A stretch of 64,000 nucleotides of DNA from Ascarosepion bandense (GCA_037127315.1 JBBBDQ010000398.1:5722501-5786500), one strand, 5' to 3'. Positions 33,576-44,925 are shown, counted from the first letter of the stretch. Program-made: numbers and translations. The notes: generated from the sequence alone by a model not told the origin.

Positions 33576-33799
33576 CAGAAATTGCGAATAAGCCAGTGAA
33601 ATAGATAAAGATACAAAGAAAGTGACGTTGAAGAAAATTACAAAAAGAAAGCTTGAGAGAGAAAGAGAGAGAGAGAAAGAGAGAGAGGGAGAGATTGAGA
33701 AAAGGAAACAGAAAAAAATTAATGAGTGAAGTTAAGACAAAAAGAAAGATACAGAGCGAGTGTAAAGTTAGTAACAAAGAGGGGCGATGAAAAGGGATA
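33576..33799. other. purine-rich spacer
   Basis: A GA-rich transition from the CT array to the NLR-A copy. Confidence 0.5.
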
Positions 33800-34465
33800 G
33801 ATGGAATACTGCTGTCATATATGGTCAGGTTGCCTCTGCTGTTCATCTCTGTGTTCTCGACAGACTCCAAAGGAGAATCTGTAATGTGATAGGCCCTAAC
33901 TTGGCAGCTCGACACCAGTCACATTCTCACGGACAGGACGTGGCTTCCTTCCTTTTTTCTATTCTACAAATATTTTCATGGCTTCTGCTCTGACAAACTT
34001 AAATTACTAATGCCACTGCCACAAGAACTTAGTCGTGCAACCAGACTGGTAACAAGTTCCCAGCAATATACAGTTTGATCAACCAAATGCAGCCGACAAT
34101 TCTACTCTATCAGCTTCTTTTCTCGCACTTCCTGCCTATGGAATTTTCTTCCATATTCTTGTTTCCTGACGGCTACAACCTCCAGGAATTTAAATGCAAC
34201 GTCAATACTCATCACTTATCGACTTGACTCCAGTTTTTTTCTACATCACCCTGTATATCTTTTCCTTTCTCTCTACCTTCGCAACTGTCTCCACACCTGT
34301 GTTCCCATCCTTCTCTTGATCTTTCTCTGACACCCCCTGTAAGTGGTCCGTCTTTCTCTTCACTCTCCTCCCTGTTTATACTTTTACTCTTATGTAGCCC
34401 CCTGCGCATCAGTGGCAGTACCACCTCGCTTGGGGGTGAAACGATTACAAATAAAAAATAAATAA
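33800..34465 (+). pseudogene. NLR-A LINE, C-terminal region and complete 3' tail
   Basis: Plus strand: a degraded EYCCHIW block, VLDRLQRRICNVIGPNLAAR (frame 33787-33993), then ILQIFSWLL, the C-terminal tail and the 3' end 'tagccccctgcgcatcagtg' to 'ggtgaaacgatta' with an (AAATA)n tail. Frameshifted between blocks. One of the best examples of an intact NLR-A 3' terminus here. Confidence 0.85.
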
Positions 34466-34792
34466 AAAAATAAATAAAGAGAAAGAGAAAGGGAATGTGC
34501 AAAATAGAGAAATCGACAGAGACAAGACACAGGGAGTGAGAGAGAATATGATACAGAGAGAGAGAGAGAGAGACAGAGAGAGAGAGAGTAGGAGAGAGAA
34601 TATAAGTGAGATACAGAAAAAGCGAAAGAGATAAAAGTTTAGCAAGAGAGAGGATTAGTCATAAATATCGAATGAGAATGAGTCAGAGATGAAGAGAATG
34701 ATGCATTGAGAAACTGAGTGTGGAAGAGAAAAAAGAGGAGAATGGATGAACTTTGGATAATGAAAAAGAGAGAAAGAATAATATAGAGATTA
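34466..34792. repeat. GA-rich tract
   Basis: Purine-biased sequence with (GA)n runs. It begins right after the NLR-A A-rich tail. Confidence 0.8.
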
Positions 34793-35130
34793 GACTAAAC
34801 TATCGCCCGGTTCATACTCCACCCCCGTCTATTGTACAGGTGTAGAGGCTCATCTCTTGTTCCCTGTTCAGGATGTGGTTTCCGGCTTTCTCTTTTCCAA
34901 TCTTTTCACTTTTCTTTTTCTTTTTCATTTTTTTTCCTCAATTGAAGTAGACTAAACTATCGCCCACTTCACACTCCACCCACATCTATCGTACAGGTGT
35001 AGAGGCTCATCCCTTGTTCCCTGTTCAGGATGTGGTTTCTGGCTTTCTTTTTTCCAATCTTTTCACTCTTACGTAGCCCCCTGCACATCAGTGGCGTTAT
35101 CGCCTTGCTCGGGGTGATATGATTAAAAAA
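34793..35130 (+). mobile_element. SINE-2, direct duplication; second copy ends in the NLR-A tail
   Basis: The block 'agactaaactatcgccc', then 'tacaggtgtagaggctcatc', 'ttgttccctgttcaggatgt' and 'ttttccaatcttttcact' occurs twice about 155 bp apart (about 34793 and 34948). Only the second copy carries the 3' tail 'tagccccctgcacatcagtg' to 'ggggtgatatgattaaaaaa', nearly identical to that of NLR-A. A third copy is at 45841-46015. A short element with its own 5' part and a LINE's 3' tail has the make-up of a SINE mobilised by that LINE, or of another LINE subfamily's 3' UTR. Confidence 0.65.
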
Positions 35131-35374
35131 TATATACCCAGAAAGATAATGAAGGCGAGGAAAAGTGAGCAAAAACTATAGAGAATGAAAGAGGTAGAGT
35201 GTGTGTGTGAGAGAGAGTATATTCTGATAAGTTTATATATAAGTTGGTAGTAAAGACCGTGAATTGAGCCGAAGTATCTTCTCTATTGCGTCTTTAACGA
35301 GCTGAGGTTGCCTCGCATTTGTTTCTCTCTCCATGTGCGTGACAGGAGGGATATATATATCAGACTTGATGTTC
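35131..35374. other. unassigned DNA
   Basis: GA- and GT-rich. Nothing recognised. Confidence 0.4.
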
Positions 35375-36780
35375 ACTTCCTTAGCTTCATACCGCAAAAA
35401 GTAGATCCGGGAACACTTATGGCAACATTTGACATCAGTAGCCTATATAGCAACATGCACCATGAGTTTTGGTAAACAGGCAATTTCCTTCTAAACTGAA
35501 AAAAATCCAGAAAAACTACACCCCAGATTCACCAAGAAATTCATCATCGATAGTATAGATCTAATTCTTAACAACAACATCTTTGAATTTGACAAGAATA
35601 TCTACATCCAAGCCCAAGGTACTTCAATGAAGAAAATGGCACCAACATATGTCACCCTAACATTAGCTTATCTAGAGGAAACCCTATAAGAAAGGATAAA
35701 ACAAATGAATGGAGATATTTTGAAAACCTACGTCATTAAGTCTTGGAAACGATACATGTATACTTGCTTCATTCTCTATAAATCCTCATGAGGATATATT
35801 AAACAATTTCACGCCCTACTCCAGAACTTACACCCGAAAATCAAATTTGCCCAAGAAAAGAGTTTCCACGAATTACCACTGTTAGACATACTTATTAGCA
35901 GTAGAAATAACCACATAAATTACACATATTTACCACAAACTTACAGACACCCAACAGTATCTTCATTTTAAGAGCCATCTCCCAAAACCCTGCCTAAAAT
36001 CCATCTCCTGTTCAATAGCACTTAGGATTTGCACTATAGTGGCCGACTAACATCACCGAAAAACCCGCTGAAAAGAAGTACGTGAAACTCTAAAAAAAAA
36101 ACAAGGTTGCCCCACAACACTTATAAACAATAGTTTTGAACTGGCAGAACAAATACCTCTAGACCAACTACGAAACCCAAAGAAATGCCATATCGAGAAG
36201 ACGTTAGCACATGTCTCAACATATAACAAAAATAACGCAGAATTATTCACAGAAATTAAAAAAAATTTAGAACTACTGAACAAAAGTGATAGAATAAAAA
36301 ACATATTAAAAATGATAAAAATAACTAAGAGCAAACACCAACCAAAAAACCTGAAACACACATTAATCTCATCCAACTATAGCCAACACACGACACAGGG
36401 GATTACAAAAATAACAATAACAATTGTGGGGTTTGTGATATTATTATAGAAGGAAACACCTACACTTCTGAAAACCCCACTAAGATATTCACAATAAACA
36501 AAAATTTGAACTGCGACTCCAAAAATATGGTATATGCACTCAAGTGAACAAAATGTAATAAATCTTATAAAGGAATCATACAAGCTCTAACCAACAGAGT
36601 ATCTTTTCATAGAAGCAACATCAAAATTTCAAACAAAAGAAAACTCTTTGTATCACAACATATCTTTTAAAAAATCAAGGCAAATTTAAAATTATGCTAT
36701 TATATCAGACAGACAAGTACTCTTACCTACAAATACAAGAAAAAACTTCATAAACAAATTTAAACCAGCACTTAATAGAT
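35375..36780 (+). pseudogene. Penelope-like retroelement: RT plus GIY-YIG endonuclease, degenerate
   Basis: The plus strand, across three frames, reads a PLE protein in the right order: ATFDISSLYSNMHHE (about 35420), FDKNIYIQAQGTSMKKMAP (about 35590-35645), LHPKIKFAQEKSFHELPLLD (about 35830-35890), then LNWQNKYL, ELFTEIKKNLELL (about 36240), CGICDIIIEGNTYTSENPTK (about 36430), the degenerate GIY-YIG block SKNMVYALK.TKCNKSYKG and RVSFHRSNIK (about 36520-36630), ending KNFINKFKPALN (about 36740-36775). The catalytic YxDD-type box appears as RYMYTC at about 35750, so both aspartates are gone. More than ten stops or frameshifts make it inactive. PLEs encode an RT related to telomerase and a nuclease for target nicking. 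No intact frame exceeds 110 codons, so simple ORF finding misses it. Confidence 0.8.
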
Positions 36781-36838
36781 CATAACCCCCCTACGCACAC
36801 ACAGACACACAACACGCGCACAGACGGACCACATAGGG

Positions 36839-36892
<54 letters not shown>
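36781..36892. repeat. CA-rich tract with (CA)n
   Basis: Perfect (CA)n at about 36841-36892, directly downstream of the PLE stop codon. The minus-strand frame at 36772-37029 is a by-product. Confidence 0.95.
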
Positions 36893-36894
<2 letters not shown>

Positions 36895-37225
36895 TTTAAT
36901 AGACATAATAACAAGAACAAACGCAGTGACACACATGAAACTCTGTACAAAATAGGAAGTATATATGTATGTGTACATATGTGTGTCTATGCATATATAA
37001 ATAAAAAAAAAACAAAGAAATAATAACAAAACCTTCTTCTGTTAAATATTTAACTCATCCGAAATCATTTTATTACCCCTTAAAACGAAAAGAGATTCCC
37101 TAACGGGAGTATGATGTGAAATACTACCATACGCAAACAAGAGGATGACTGACAAACACTAAAAAGAACACTTGTACGTCCTCTTTTTATTTAAAAAAAT
37201 TCACTCGATGGAATCACGGTTACAT

Positions 37226-37268
<43 letters not shown>

Positions 37269-37676
37269 GATTTATTTTAACATTATTTTTGATCGATACT
37301 CGTATTTAAGTAGATATTCTTTTTTTATAATCAAACAGTATTATATATTTATTTCTACCGGCCGGATTATTTGCGATAAATTTTTGTTACGAAAATGTGT
37401 GTTATTCGCGACCCTATCCACATAGGGGAACCCACCATGTTATCTGCCACGTCTTAAACTTCTCGACCACGAATGACGATCAGTCTAAACGAATCCTATA
37501 ACACAATTTTCGAATTCATCGTAATAACCATCTCTTCGCTGAAATGTATCGTAATGTCAAACAAATGTAAACATGTTATGGAAATTAACAAAGATTGACG
37601 AAATTATTCGAACCTACGACCCCTAAATTTAATATCTGTAACCAGTTTCGTTAATCTTCGTTAATTTTCCGTAACT

Positions 37677-37677
<1 letters not shown>
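36893..37677. other. unassigned DNA with (TA)n at about 37228-37263
   Basis: The first about 300 bp could be PLE 3' UTR. The rest is unassigned. Confidence 0.4.

Positions 37678-37732
<55 letters not shown>
37678..37732. repeat. (TAGA)n microsatellite
   Basis: About 13 perfect units. Confidence 0.97.
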
Positions 37733-37733
<1 letters not shown>

Positions 37734-38659
37734 CTCTCTTTATTATAATAGAGAAAGCTTTTGTTCTCCTTTTCTTTCAATTCGAATCACTCCTTCCATT
37801 TCTTACTTTTTTTTTTTTGTCCGGTTTCATTGGTCTATATCGCTTTGTTTAAAATGAAGCAATAAAAATTCATCACCAATAAAGATATTTGAAACTGACT
37901 TATTCTTGCTATTTGAAACTGTTGCATTCGCGGCTAAATTAAACGATAACTTCTATGTACATGTGTTTATTTATATACGTTTTAAACATTATTGTCATTG
38001 ATGACCGACTTATGTCACCCATTTTAAATTTCTTTTACTTTATTTCCGAAATGATCACACTTAGAAATAGCGTTGCACTCACACGTTTCTGTAATATCGG
38101 ATGAGTTCAGAGTTCAAAGGATAATGTTATTTTATCGATACGATCTTAAGAGACTAAACAGAATATTATCTTTTGAAAGGCTGGACTCAAATTATTTTCA
38201 AGTGAATGGCTTCATTTTGCTGACAGTCGTCTGGGACTACACTTGACTGTAAACTTTGTTTTATTTATTTATTTATTTATTTGTAGTTTTCGCGAAATAG
38301 AAGACAAATGAGTTACTCAGAGTCGAGGGTTACTGAATGATGATGTTAAATATGGATAACTGTGGAAGAGTGTAGTTGTTGTAGTAGTAGTAGCGGTAGT
38401 AGTGGGTACCCTTTTATTTCTCATGATAAAAGGTAGCGTCCTGTTTGGTCAAAATTTAGACCTTTTGTGATGAAACTGGAATGTCTTCTCCATAGCGCAG
38501 GCATATAGAGTCAGTGCACCGCCCAGACTAAATGGAATATTGTAATGATCGGGAAAAGAACCCTCACGCGATTTTATTCCACGAAGTAGCGTTTCTTTAG
38601 AAGAAGCTGTCCGAGTGGAGCTTCTTCTTACTAATTTAATGCAAAGGGAAGTAGGATGA
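37733..38659. other. unassigned DNA
   Basis: Short (ATTT)n (about 38264-38283) and (GTA)n (about 38379-38402) tracts. No gene recognised. Confidence 0.5.
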
Positions 38660-39310
38660 TTCAGTCCATTTGGTCTTAGTTACAAAGTTCAAAAATCGTG
38701 GATTTAGTCAGATTTTCTTGTGGAAATAGCGTTAGACTAGCAAGCAGCTCGCGTCGTTTTCGAATGAGACAAATAGTTTGTCGTGTGCAAAATAATGCAT
38801 CAACCCCCAGCCTCAAGGCCACATAAACGCCTTCATAATCAGCCATGGCTGGAATGTCTTTAGTGAGTATCCCCATCCCAGATGTTGCTGGATTTTGGCT
38901 TGGTTTACGGCATATCAACCCCCTTGGGGGGTCATTTAATACCGAAGCATTAGTTGTTTTTGTATGGAAAAATGTATTATGGCAATAACTTTCTTCAAAA
39001 ACGTATCTTTCTTGGTAACATTTTTCCTAAATTAAAACGTATCTTTGTTAGGAAACTTTTTCCTTCAACTTGAATATTTTTCCTTCAAAAAACCTTTTCT
39101 TGGTAATATTTTTCATTCAAAAACTTTTATGTATATATTTCATAAAAATCTGTGTTTTATCCCCTGCTTGAAGGGTTAACTATTTGCCCAGGGTTAGGGT
39201 AGACCTCGGAACAACATCAATTAAGAGATGGTTCCATGCTCCTCACAACCTCGAAATCGGAGGCCTTGCTGCATGATGCAGTTTACCATCATACCCAGGT
39301 CCAGATATTG
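38660..39310 (-). mobile_element. MINI element, copy 3
   Basis: On the minus strand: 'cctgggtatgatggtaaact' (about 39300), 'catctcttaattgatgttgt', 'caaatagttaaccc', then degenerate repeats of 'ttttgaaggaaaaatatt' type, then the end motif 'gcatatc' with the self-complementary ACCCCCTTGGGGGGT at about 38921-38935. Same order as copy 1. The minus frame 38676-38918 extends from the end motif and has no recognised domain; the left boundary is uncertain. Confidence 0.65.
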
Positions 39311-40455
39311 CTAGAGTATTGCAATTTGGTTTGATTTTAATTTTCTAAGAATAAGAGGAGAGCAATATAAGTGAATGAGAAATGATTGAATCCCTTTAGC
39401 AATGGATCGTTTATAAATGTTTAACTTTAAGTTTGTGGAGAATTTGAGTCCGAGTAGAAGAAAGGTACTGTCCCTGGTGTTTTTTTTATCTGGAAAAACG
39501 GCTTGAAGAATTAGCGAGTCAAGTTTGAATTCCAATCGAGTTCGTTACGTGCTGGCACCCCTGCGAAAAGTTTAAATCCATCATTTCTCCCGCTAACTCA
39601 TCAGTTATTAGCAAACATCAAGACAGACTAAATCTTATAGCCTTGGATGGCAACCGTTTTAGAAGGACCACCCTTGATTCAAAACCGATCCAAACCATAT
39701 TCCATAGTCTACGGTTGTTGGTCAAGAACTTGGAGCGATGGGCGCCGCCAAGCGAATTAAAATCCCACTTAAAAGATCATTAGGAGAAAGATGCAAAGGT
39801 TGATTCCTTAACTCCCAGGTCCCCTGCCTCTACGATTGAAGAAATTGAGGTTCGAATGATCATGATTCCTTCGACATATAGACATAACTAAATCTAATTT
39901 CTGCTGTATTTCAGATATTATGAGTCGAGATTCTTCATTATATTTTTTTTTAGATAAACATGGTTCAGCAGATCCCATTGTTGGGAAACATAGTTGATTT
40001 TTTCTTGACATATTCGACGGATTTTGAATTTTAAAGTTGTCCTTGATGGACCCCCCGTCCAATGCTATAAATACCATTCTATCCTGGTATTTAGTCCATA
40101 GTAATCAAAATGGAAAAAAAATGAAGTTATGATTTTCCCAATAGAATAATGCAATAGGAATTCACAAGACTAAGAATTTAAGCTCTGCTCACCCATAGCG
40201 TTTACGTTGCCCGTAAGTCCCCTTGGGTTATTCTTTTTCTACGCATTGTGTCCGTTTAAGATCACTGCTCTACCCAACATCATATATTTTATAGTTCCTA
40301 CGTACGTGTGTTCTTTTGCCAAACCTCCCACCTTATTTCTTCTCTCCATGTACACAAGCACGCCAGTTAGGTTGCCTGTTGCTTTCTTCTGTCCCTTTTG
40401 CCCTGGATATGTCTTGTGAGTGTTAATTTCTACAAGCTCCCCTTTTTATTGGGAT
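39311..40455. other. mostly unassigned; short SINE-core similarity
   Basis: At about 39620-39660 'agacagactaaatcttatag' then 'ccttggatggcaacc' resembles the central core of SINE-1. The frames at 39311-39535, 39808-40077 and 40207-40419 are unrecognised. Confidence 0.35.
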
Positions 40456-40672
40456 GTGTGTTGTGGTGCTTGGAATGTCAGCTCGTAATGAGAAATTCGA
40501 GATTTGAGCTCGAATACCAGTTGAATTCGTTACATTCACTTATGCGCAAATATCTTTGAGAAATTCGTCCTGCTGTTTGACCCATAGCTGGAGGAAGATA
40601 CGAAGGATTAATAACTTTCTCAAGGGTATTTGTCCGTAAGTGAATGCAACGAATTCAACTGGAATTCGAAAA
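40456..40672. mobile_element. two SINE-1 head fragments fused in opposite orientation
   Basis: 40456-40568 is the tRNA-like head and start of the body on the plus strand ('tgttgtggtgcttggaatgt', 'ttgaattcgttacattcact'). 40569-40672 is the same region on the minus strand ('taagtgaatgcaacgaattc'). The two arms of about 55 bp are complementary, forming a hairpin at the DNA or RNA level. Confidence 0.8.
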
Positions 40673-41249
40673 CATTCAGGTAAGCTTCCCTATAGGGTTT
40701 AAACAAATTATTTATTTGAAAACAATGTTTCCGAAATCCCCATTCGACTTCAAAGCCATATGACAATCTTTTTATCAGTAGTCAAATGTTTAGAAGCATG
40801 TAGCAAACTGTTTAATTACATATTGATTTTGCGCTTTTATGTATTTTGATTGGAAATAATAATGAGTTCTCAACTATTTGAATTAAAAACGATCGCTAAT
40901 TGTAAAAAAAACATACTAGGTAGCGTTGAGTACAACAAGTAAAAAAATCGAGTTCTTTCCTCAAGATGAACTTCAATGATAATCTGCAGGAATTCACATC
41001 CTGTTGTCATTGGATGAAGCCGTTATTCTCTTATCTTCACTGCAATGGCTTTAATGGCGTCGTTCTGTTATGAAACCATGCCGATTTACGATTAATTTAG
41101 ATATTGACCTGTTTTAATTGCTTTTTATAATTTCGGTCGTGTTTTTTTCTTTTCATTTTCATCTAATCGATTGGTTTTGATTATTTATTACCAACTATTG
41201 ATAATCATTGGCTATGAATATTTTATGCTCGCGTGACGGCCATTATAAT
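40673..41249. other. unassigned DNA
   Basis: Nothing recognised. Confidence 0.4.
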
Positions 41250-41996
41250 CTCTCTGTAAGAGGAGACTGTTGAAAGAAAGTAGGAGGTGGGCGGGAGTGA
41301 AAATGAGTAGTTGGATGAGAAGAATGAGTAAGAGAGAAAGAAGAGAGGGTGGGATTATGAAACACAATGAAGAGAGGGAAAACGGGTGACGGCGAAGTAG
41401 AGAAAGGAGATAAAAAAAGAAAACAATACAAAGAAAAGAACAAAGAAAAAGGGAGAAGAATTATAAAGATAGAGAAGAAAGTTACGAAAGGAAAAAGGGT
41501 GGTAAAGAGAGAAAAAGAAAGAAAGAATGGGAAAGAAGAGAGAAAAAATAATTAAAGGAAGAAAAAGAGAAGAATAGAATAAAAAAAGATATACAAAGAT
41601 CGAGAAGAAAGGAAGAATGAGGGTGAAGAAGAAGAAGAAGAAGAAGAAGTAAAGGTTTGAAGAGGAGAAGAAATACAATGATGGATGAGAGAAATACGAA
41701 AAGAAAAATGGGGTTGAAAAAAATAGAAGAAGGAAAGAATGAGGGAAAAAAGAGAATATATAAAGAAAGAAAAAAAAAACAGAAAAAGGAAAGAAGAAAA
41801 GGGTGAAGAAATCTAAAGGAATAAATACAAAGATCGATAGGAGAGAAAGGAAAGGAAGAATGATTGGGGTAGAAGGAAGAAGAAAGAAAAATGAGGGAGA
41901 AAATAGAAAGAAAACAAGAAAGAAGGAAAGTAAGAAAGAAAAGGAGAAGAAATCCAAAGGTGAATAATAGTGACATGAATTAAAGAATGAGGTGAA

Positions 41997-42052
<56 letters not shown>

Positions 42053-42835
42053 AAAAGGAAAGAAGAAAAGGGTGGAGAAAGCCAAAGAAATAGATACAAA
42101 GATCGACAGGAGAGAAACAAAAGGAAGAATGATTGGGGTAGAAGGAAGAAGAAAGACAAATGAGAGAGAAAATAGAAAGAAAGAAAGAAAGAAAGAAAGA
42201 AAGGGCGAAAAAATCCAAAGGTGAATAATAGTGACACGAATTAAAGAATGAGGAGAAAAGAAAGAAAGAAAAAAAGAAAGAAATAACAGAAGGAAAGAAA
42301 AAAGGGTGGAGAAATACAAAGAAATAAAAATATACAAAGAACGATAAAAGAGAAACGAAAGGAAAAATGATTTGGGGAGAGAGAAGAAAAAATGAGACAG
42401 AAAAAAGAAGAAAGAAAGAAAGAAAGAAGAAAAACAGAGGTGGAAAAGAGTGAGACGAAAGGAAGAATGGGATAAAGAGAGTAGAAGAAAAAAAAAAGAA
42501 TATTGGAGAAAAACAAAGTGGGAAAAGCGACAGAAGAGAAAACGTGAGAAAAGACAGGCTACAAAAAGAACGTGAGCTAAGAGATATAAAAGAAAGATAA
42601 CGAGAAGAAGAAAAAGAGAGAAAAAAATTAAAATAGTACACTGAAGAGAAGTAAACAAAAAAACGGCTTTAAAAAAAAAGAGAGGAAGTGAATGTTGACA
42701 CAAAATGTCGATTCAGGAAAGAAAGTGGAGGAATAAGAAGAGGTAAAAAGAAAAATGGTATTAAAAAGACAGACGGAAGAATAGAAAAGAAAGAGAGGAG
42801 TTAGAAAAAACAAATATTAGAGAAAGAAAGCTTCG
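41250..42835. repeat. polypurine block with about 240-265-bp units
   Basis: About 1.6 kb of G/A on the plus strand with (GAAA)n at about 41998-42052 and (GAA)n at about 41625-41648. A larger unit recurs at least three times, marked by 'gaagaatgattggggtagaa' at about 41858 and 42122 and a diverged version at about 42361. The 428-codon minus-strand frame (41355-42641), almost all F/S/L/I, is a base-composition artefact. Confidence 0.9.
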
Positions 42836-43195
42836 ATTGAAATCGATTTCTAATGTTGTTGTTAAGTCAGAATGTCAGGAATTCAAATTGAGTTGAATTG
42901 ACGTGATATATTTCCAATCAATTTAACTTACATGAATTTTTCAATTGGCTTCGATTACATGGTATTTACTTGAAATGTACACAACGCATCCATTTCATCA
43001 TATTTCACTTCTTTTTTTCCCTTATCCTTTCCGTTCTCATTTTCTCTTATTTATTCTTTATTCTTTCCTTGCTTATATTCTTATTCTACTTCCTTTTTTG
43101 TCATTTCTTTCTTTTCCTAATTCTTTCTTTTATTTCTCTTTTCTGACATTTTTTTTATTTTCTACTATTTACTAGTTATTTTACTATTTACATTT
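42836..43195. repeat. unassigned DNA passing into a polypyrimidine tract
   Basis: Pyrimidine-rich from about 43000. No gene. Confidence 0.5.
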
Positions 43196-43672
43196 TTCTA
43201 ACTATTGCCTTCATCTTTGTTACCATTTGTATGACGTTTCGGCCGCTGTAGGCTCCGGCATTCTTTAGGTGCTAGAAATTTCAAACCGAACCTTTTATTA
43301 CGATCACTGGGGTACATCATTCTCATGCGAAGTCTTTCTCTTTAAGTTACTTGTTCTCTACTGTTGTAGCCTGGTATTGAACTCACAACACTTTGGGTCA
43401 AGCCACTGGAACTAACCAACGACTATATCAACTGGTCCATGTGTTCTTAGGGACACATAACCCAGTGTCATATAGAGGCGTTAGAGGGAGATAAATTATG
43501 ACTACCAAAAAGTTGCTTCGCACAAGGAATGAGAATGATATACTCCAGTGATTGTAATAAAGTGTTCAGTTCGAAATTTCTAGCATCTGAAAAAGTCTGC
43601 AGCGTAGAACAACCGAAACGTCGTAATAAATAAGTAAGATGAGGACAATAGTCTGAATAATGTAAATAGTTT
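43196..43672. repeat. inverted repeat (about 140-bp arms) with a tRNA-like centre
   Basis: The left arm (43196-43345) and the reverse complement of the right arm (43525-43672) share 'gacgtttcgg', 'tgctagaaatttc' and 'tcactgg.gta.atcattctc' in order. The GAAACGTC-type motif, written outward in each arm, is typical of PLE UTRs. The spacer reads on the minus strand as tRNA-like ('tagtcgttggttagttccag' and, about 35 nt on, 'gagttcaataccaggcta'), possibly a SINE head. Non-coding. Confidence 0.6.
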
Positions 43673-43999
43673 AAATACTACCTCATCTCAGAAATATAGA
43701 CAAATATTCTTTCTTTCGTGTCACTCTTCTCTTCATTTGTCTCTCTTTAGTTTTTGCATGATTGTTTTTTTCTTTTCATCTTTTATTTTATCTTTTTTAA
43801 TTTTCTCTCGAATATTCCTTGTTTCTCTCTGTTTTCCCTTTATTTTCAGCATTTTCTCTCTTTCTTTCTTGGTTTCTGTCGATCTTTCTTTCTTTCTTTT
43901 GCTCCCTATTCTCTTTCTTTGTCTCTATTTTTGCTTGCTTGATTGTTTATTTCTTTTTGTCTTAATAATTTCCTTAATTTTTCTCTCGAATTCAAATGC
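43673..43999. repeat. polypyrimidine tract
   Basis: T/C-rich on the plus strand. F/L/S-rich frames are artefacts. Confidence 0.75.
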
Positions 44000-44925
44000 A
44001 AACTACGGGGCGGAGAAACTAAAAGAAAACAATTAAATAAATTTGAATACATGGGAAGTGTTCTGACAGAGGATCGAAAGTGCGACATTGAGATCCAAAG
44101 ACGCATTGGCATCGCCAAGAACGCATTTCAAAAACTAACTTCCCGACTGTAGAATTCCCTTTCACATGATTGCTTCCCCGACGCCTACAATCTCCAGGAG
44201 TTTAAATGTAAGGTCAACAGACACCTCCTAACACACTAACTTGCTCCCATTCTTTCAAACACTCTTCCCATCTGCCCAACCCTCATTCTCGGTATCCTTA
44301 CCCATCTATCACCTTCCTTCTGACATTTCCTACATCTAACCACCCCTCTATACCTTCCCCTATGTAGCCCCATGCGCAATAGTGGCAGTGGAATGCCTTG
44401 TTTGGGGTGAAATGATTAAAAAAAAAAAAACTAACCAAAGTATTGAGGGACAGGAAAATCACATTGGAAACAAAGAAAAGCGTGCTGGATTGCTATGTGA
44501 CATCTGTCATTCTGTACGGAAGTGAATATTAGACAATCTTCTCAAGGAAGAAGAAAAGGATTGAGGCATCCGAAATGTGGTTTGACAGAAAGTTGCTGAG
44601 GATATCATGGACTGAGCAGGTGAAGAACATTGAGGTGTAGGAGAAGATACAAACGAAAAGACAACTCATACTTGATATCAGAAAGAGACAGGTTCATGGG
44701 AAACGTAATGAGGATGGAAGGCCTGGAGAGTTTAATACACACAAGTCAGATAGATAGAGAGTCAAAGAAAGCAGCGTGAGACATATTTGATAGGCTTGAG
44801 CAAATGGATGGCGGAGCGGTGTTTAGGAAAGATATCATGAGAAAAATATTGAGAGACAAGAGACAGGACTAAGTGGAAGTCTGTGATCGCCTACGTCCTG
44901 ATGTGACATGACACAGGAAGAAGAA
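44000..44925 (+). pseudogene. RTE-A LINE 3' half, split by an NLR-A insertion
   Basis: 44000-44139 reads NKFEYMGSVLTEDRKCDIEI and RRIGIAKNAFQKLT. After the insertion, 44432-44925 continues with the segment equivalent to LRDRKITLETKK..LDCYV, a degenerate ECWT, AT.MWF, GHVMR and the final 'gatcgcctacgtcctgatgt', ending in a (GAA)n tail at about 44914-44926. Several stops. Removing the insert and one target duplication restores continuity at the DNA level. Confidence 0.85.
44140..44425 (+). mobile_element. NLR-A 3' fragment nested in RTE-A
   Basis: A 5'-truncated NLR-A ('ttcccgactgtagaattccc' to 'ggggtgaaatgatt' plus an A-run). It is flanked by AAAAACTAAC at 44130-44139 and 44426-44435, so target-primed insertion into the RTE-A copy is directly visible. 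Confidence 0.92.

Noticed and set aside
36772..37029. Minus-strand frame with CVCVCVCV run
   Set aside because: A translation of a (CA)n microsatellite.
41355..42641. 428-codon minus-strand frame, the longest in the window
   Set aside because: It consists almost entirely of F, S, L, I and P and coincides with a polypurine block. Pyrimidine-only codons cannot form stops, so length is uninformative.
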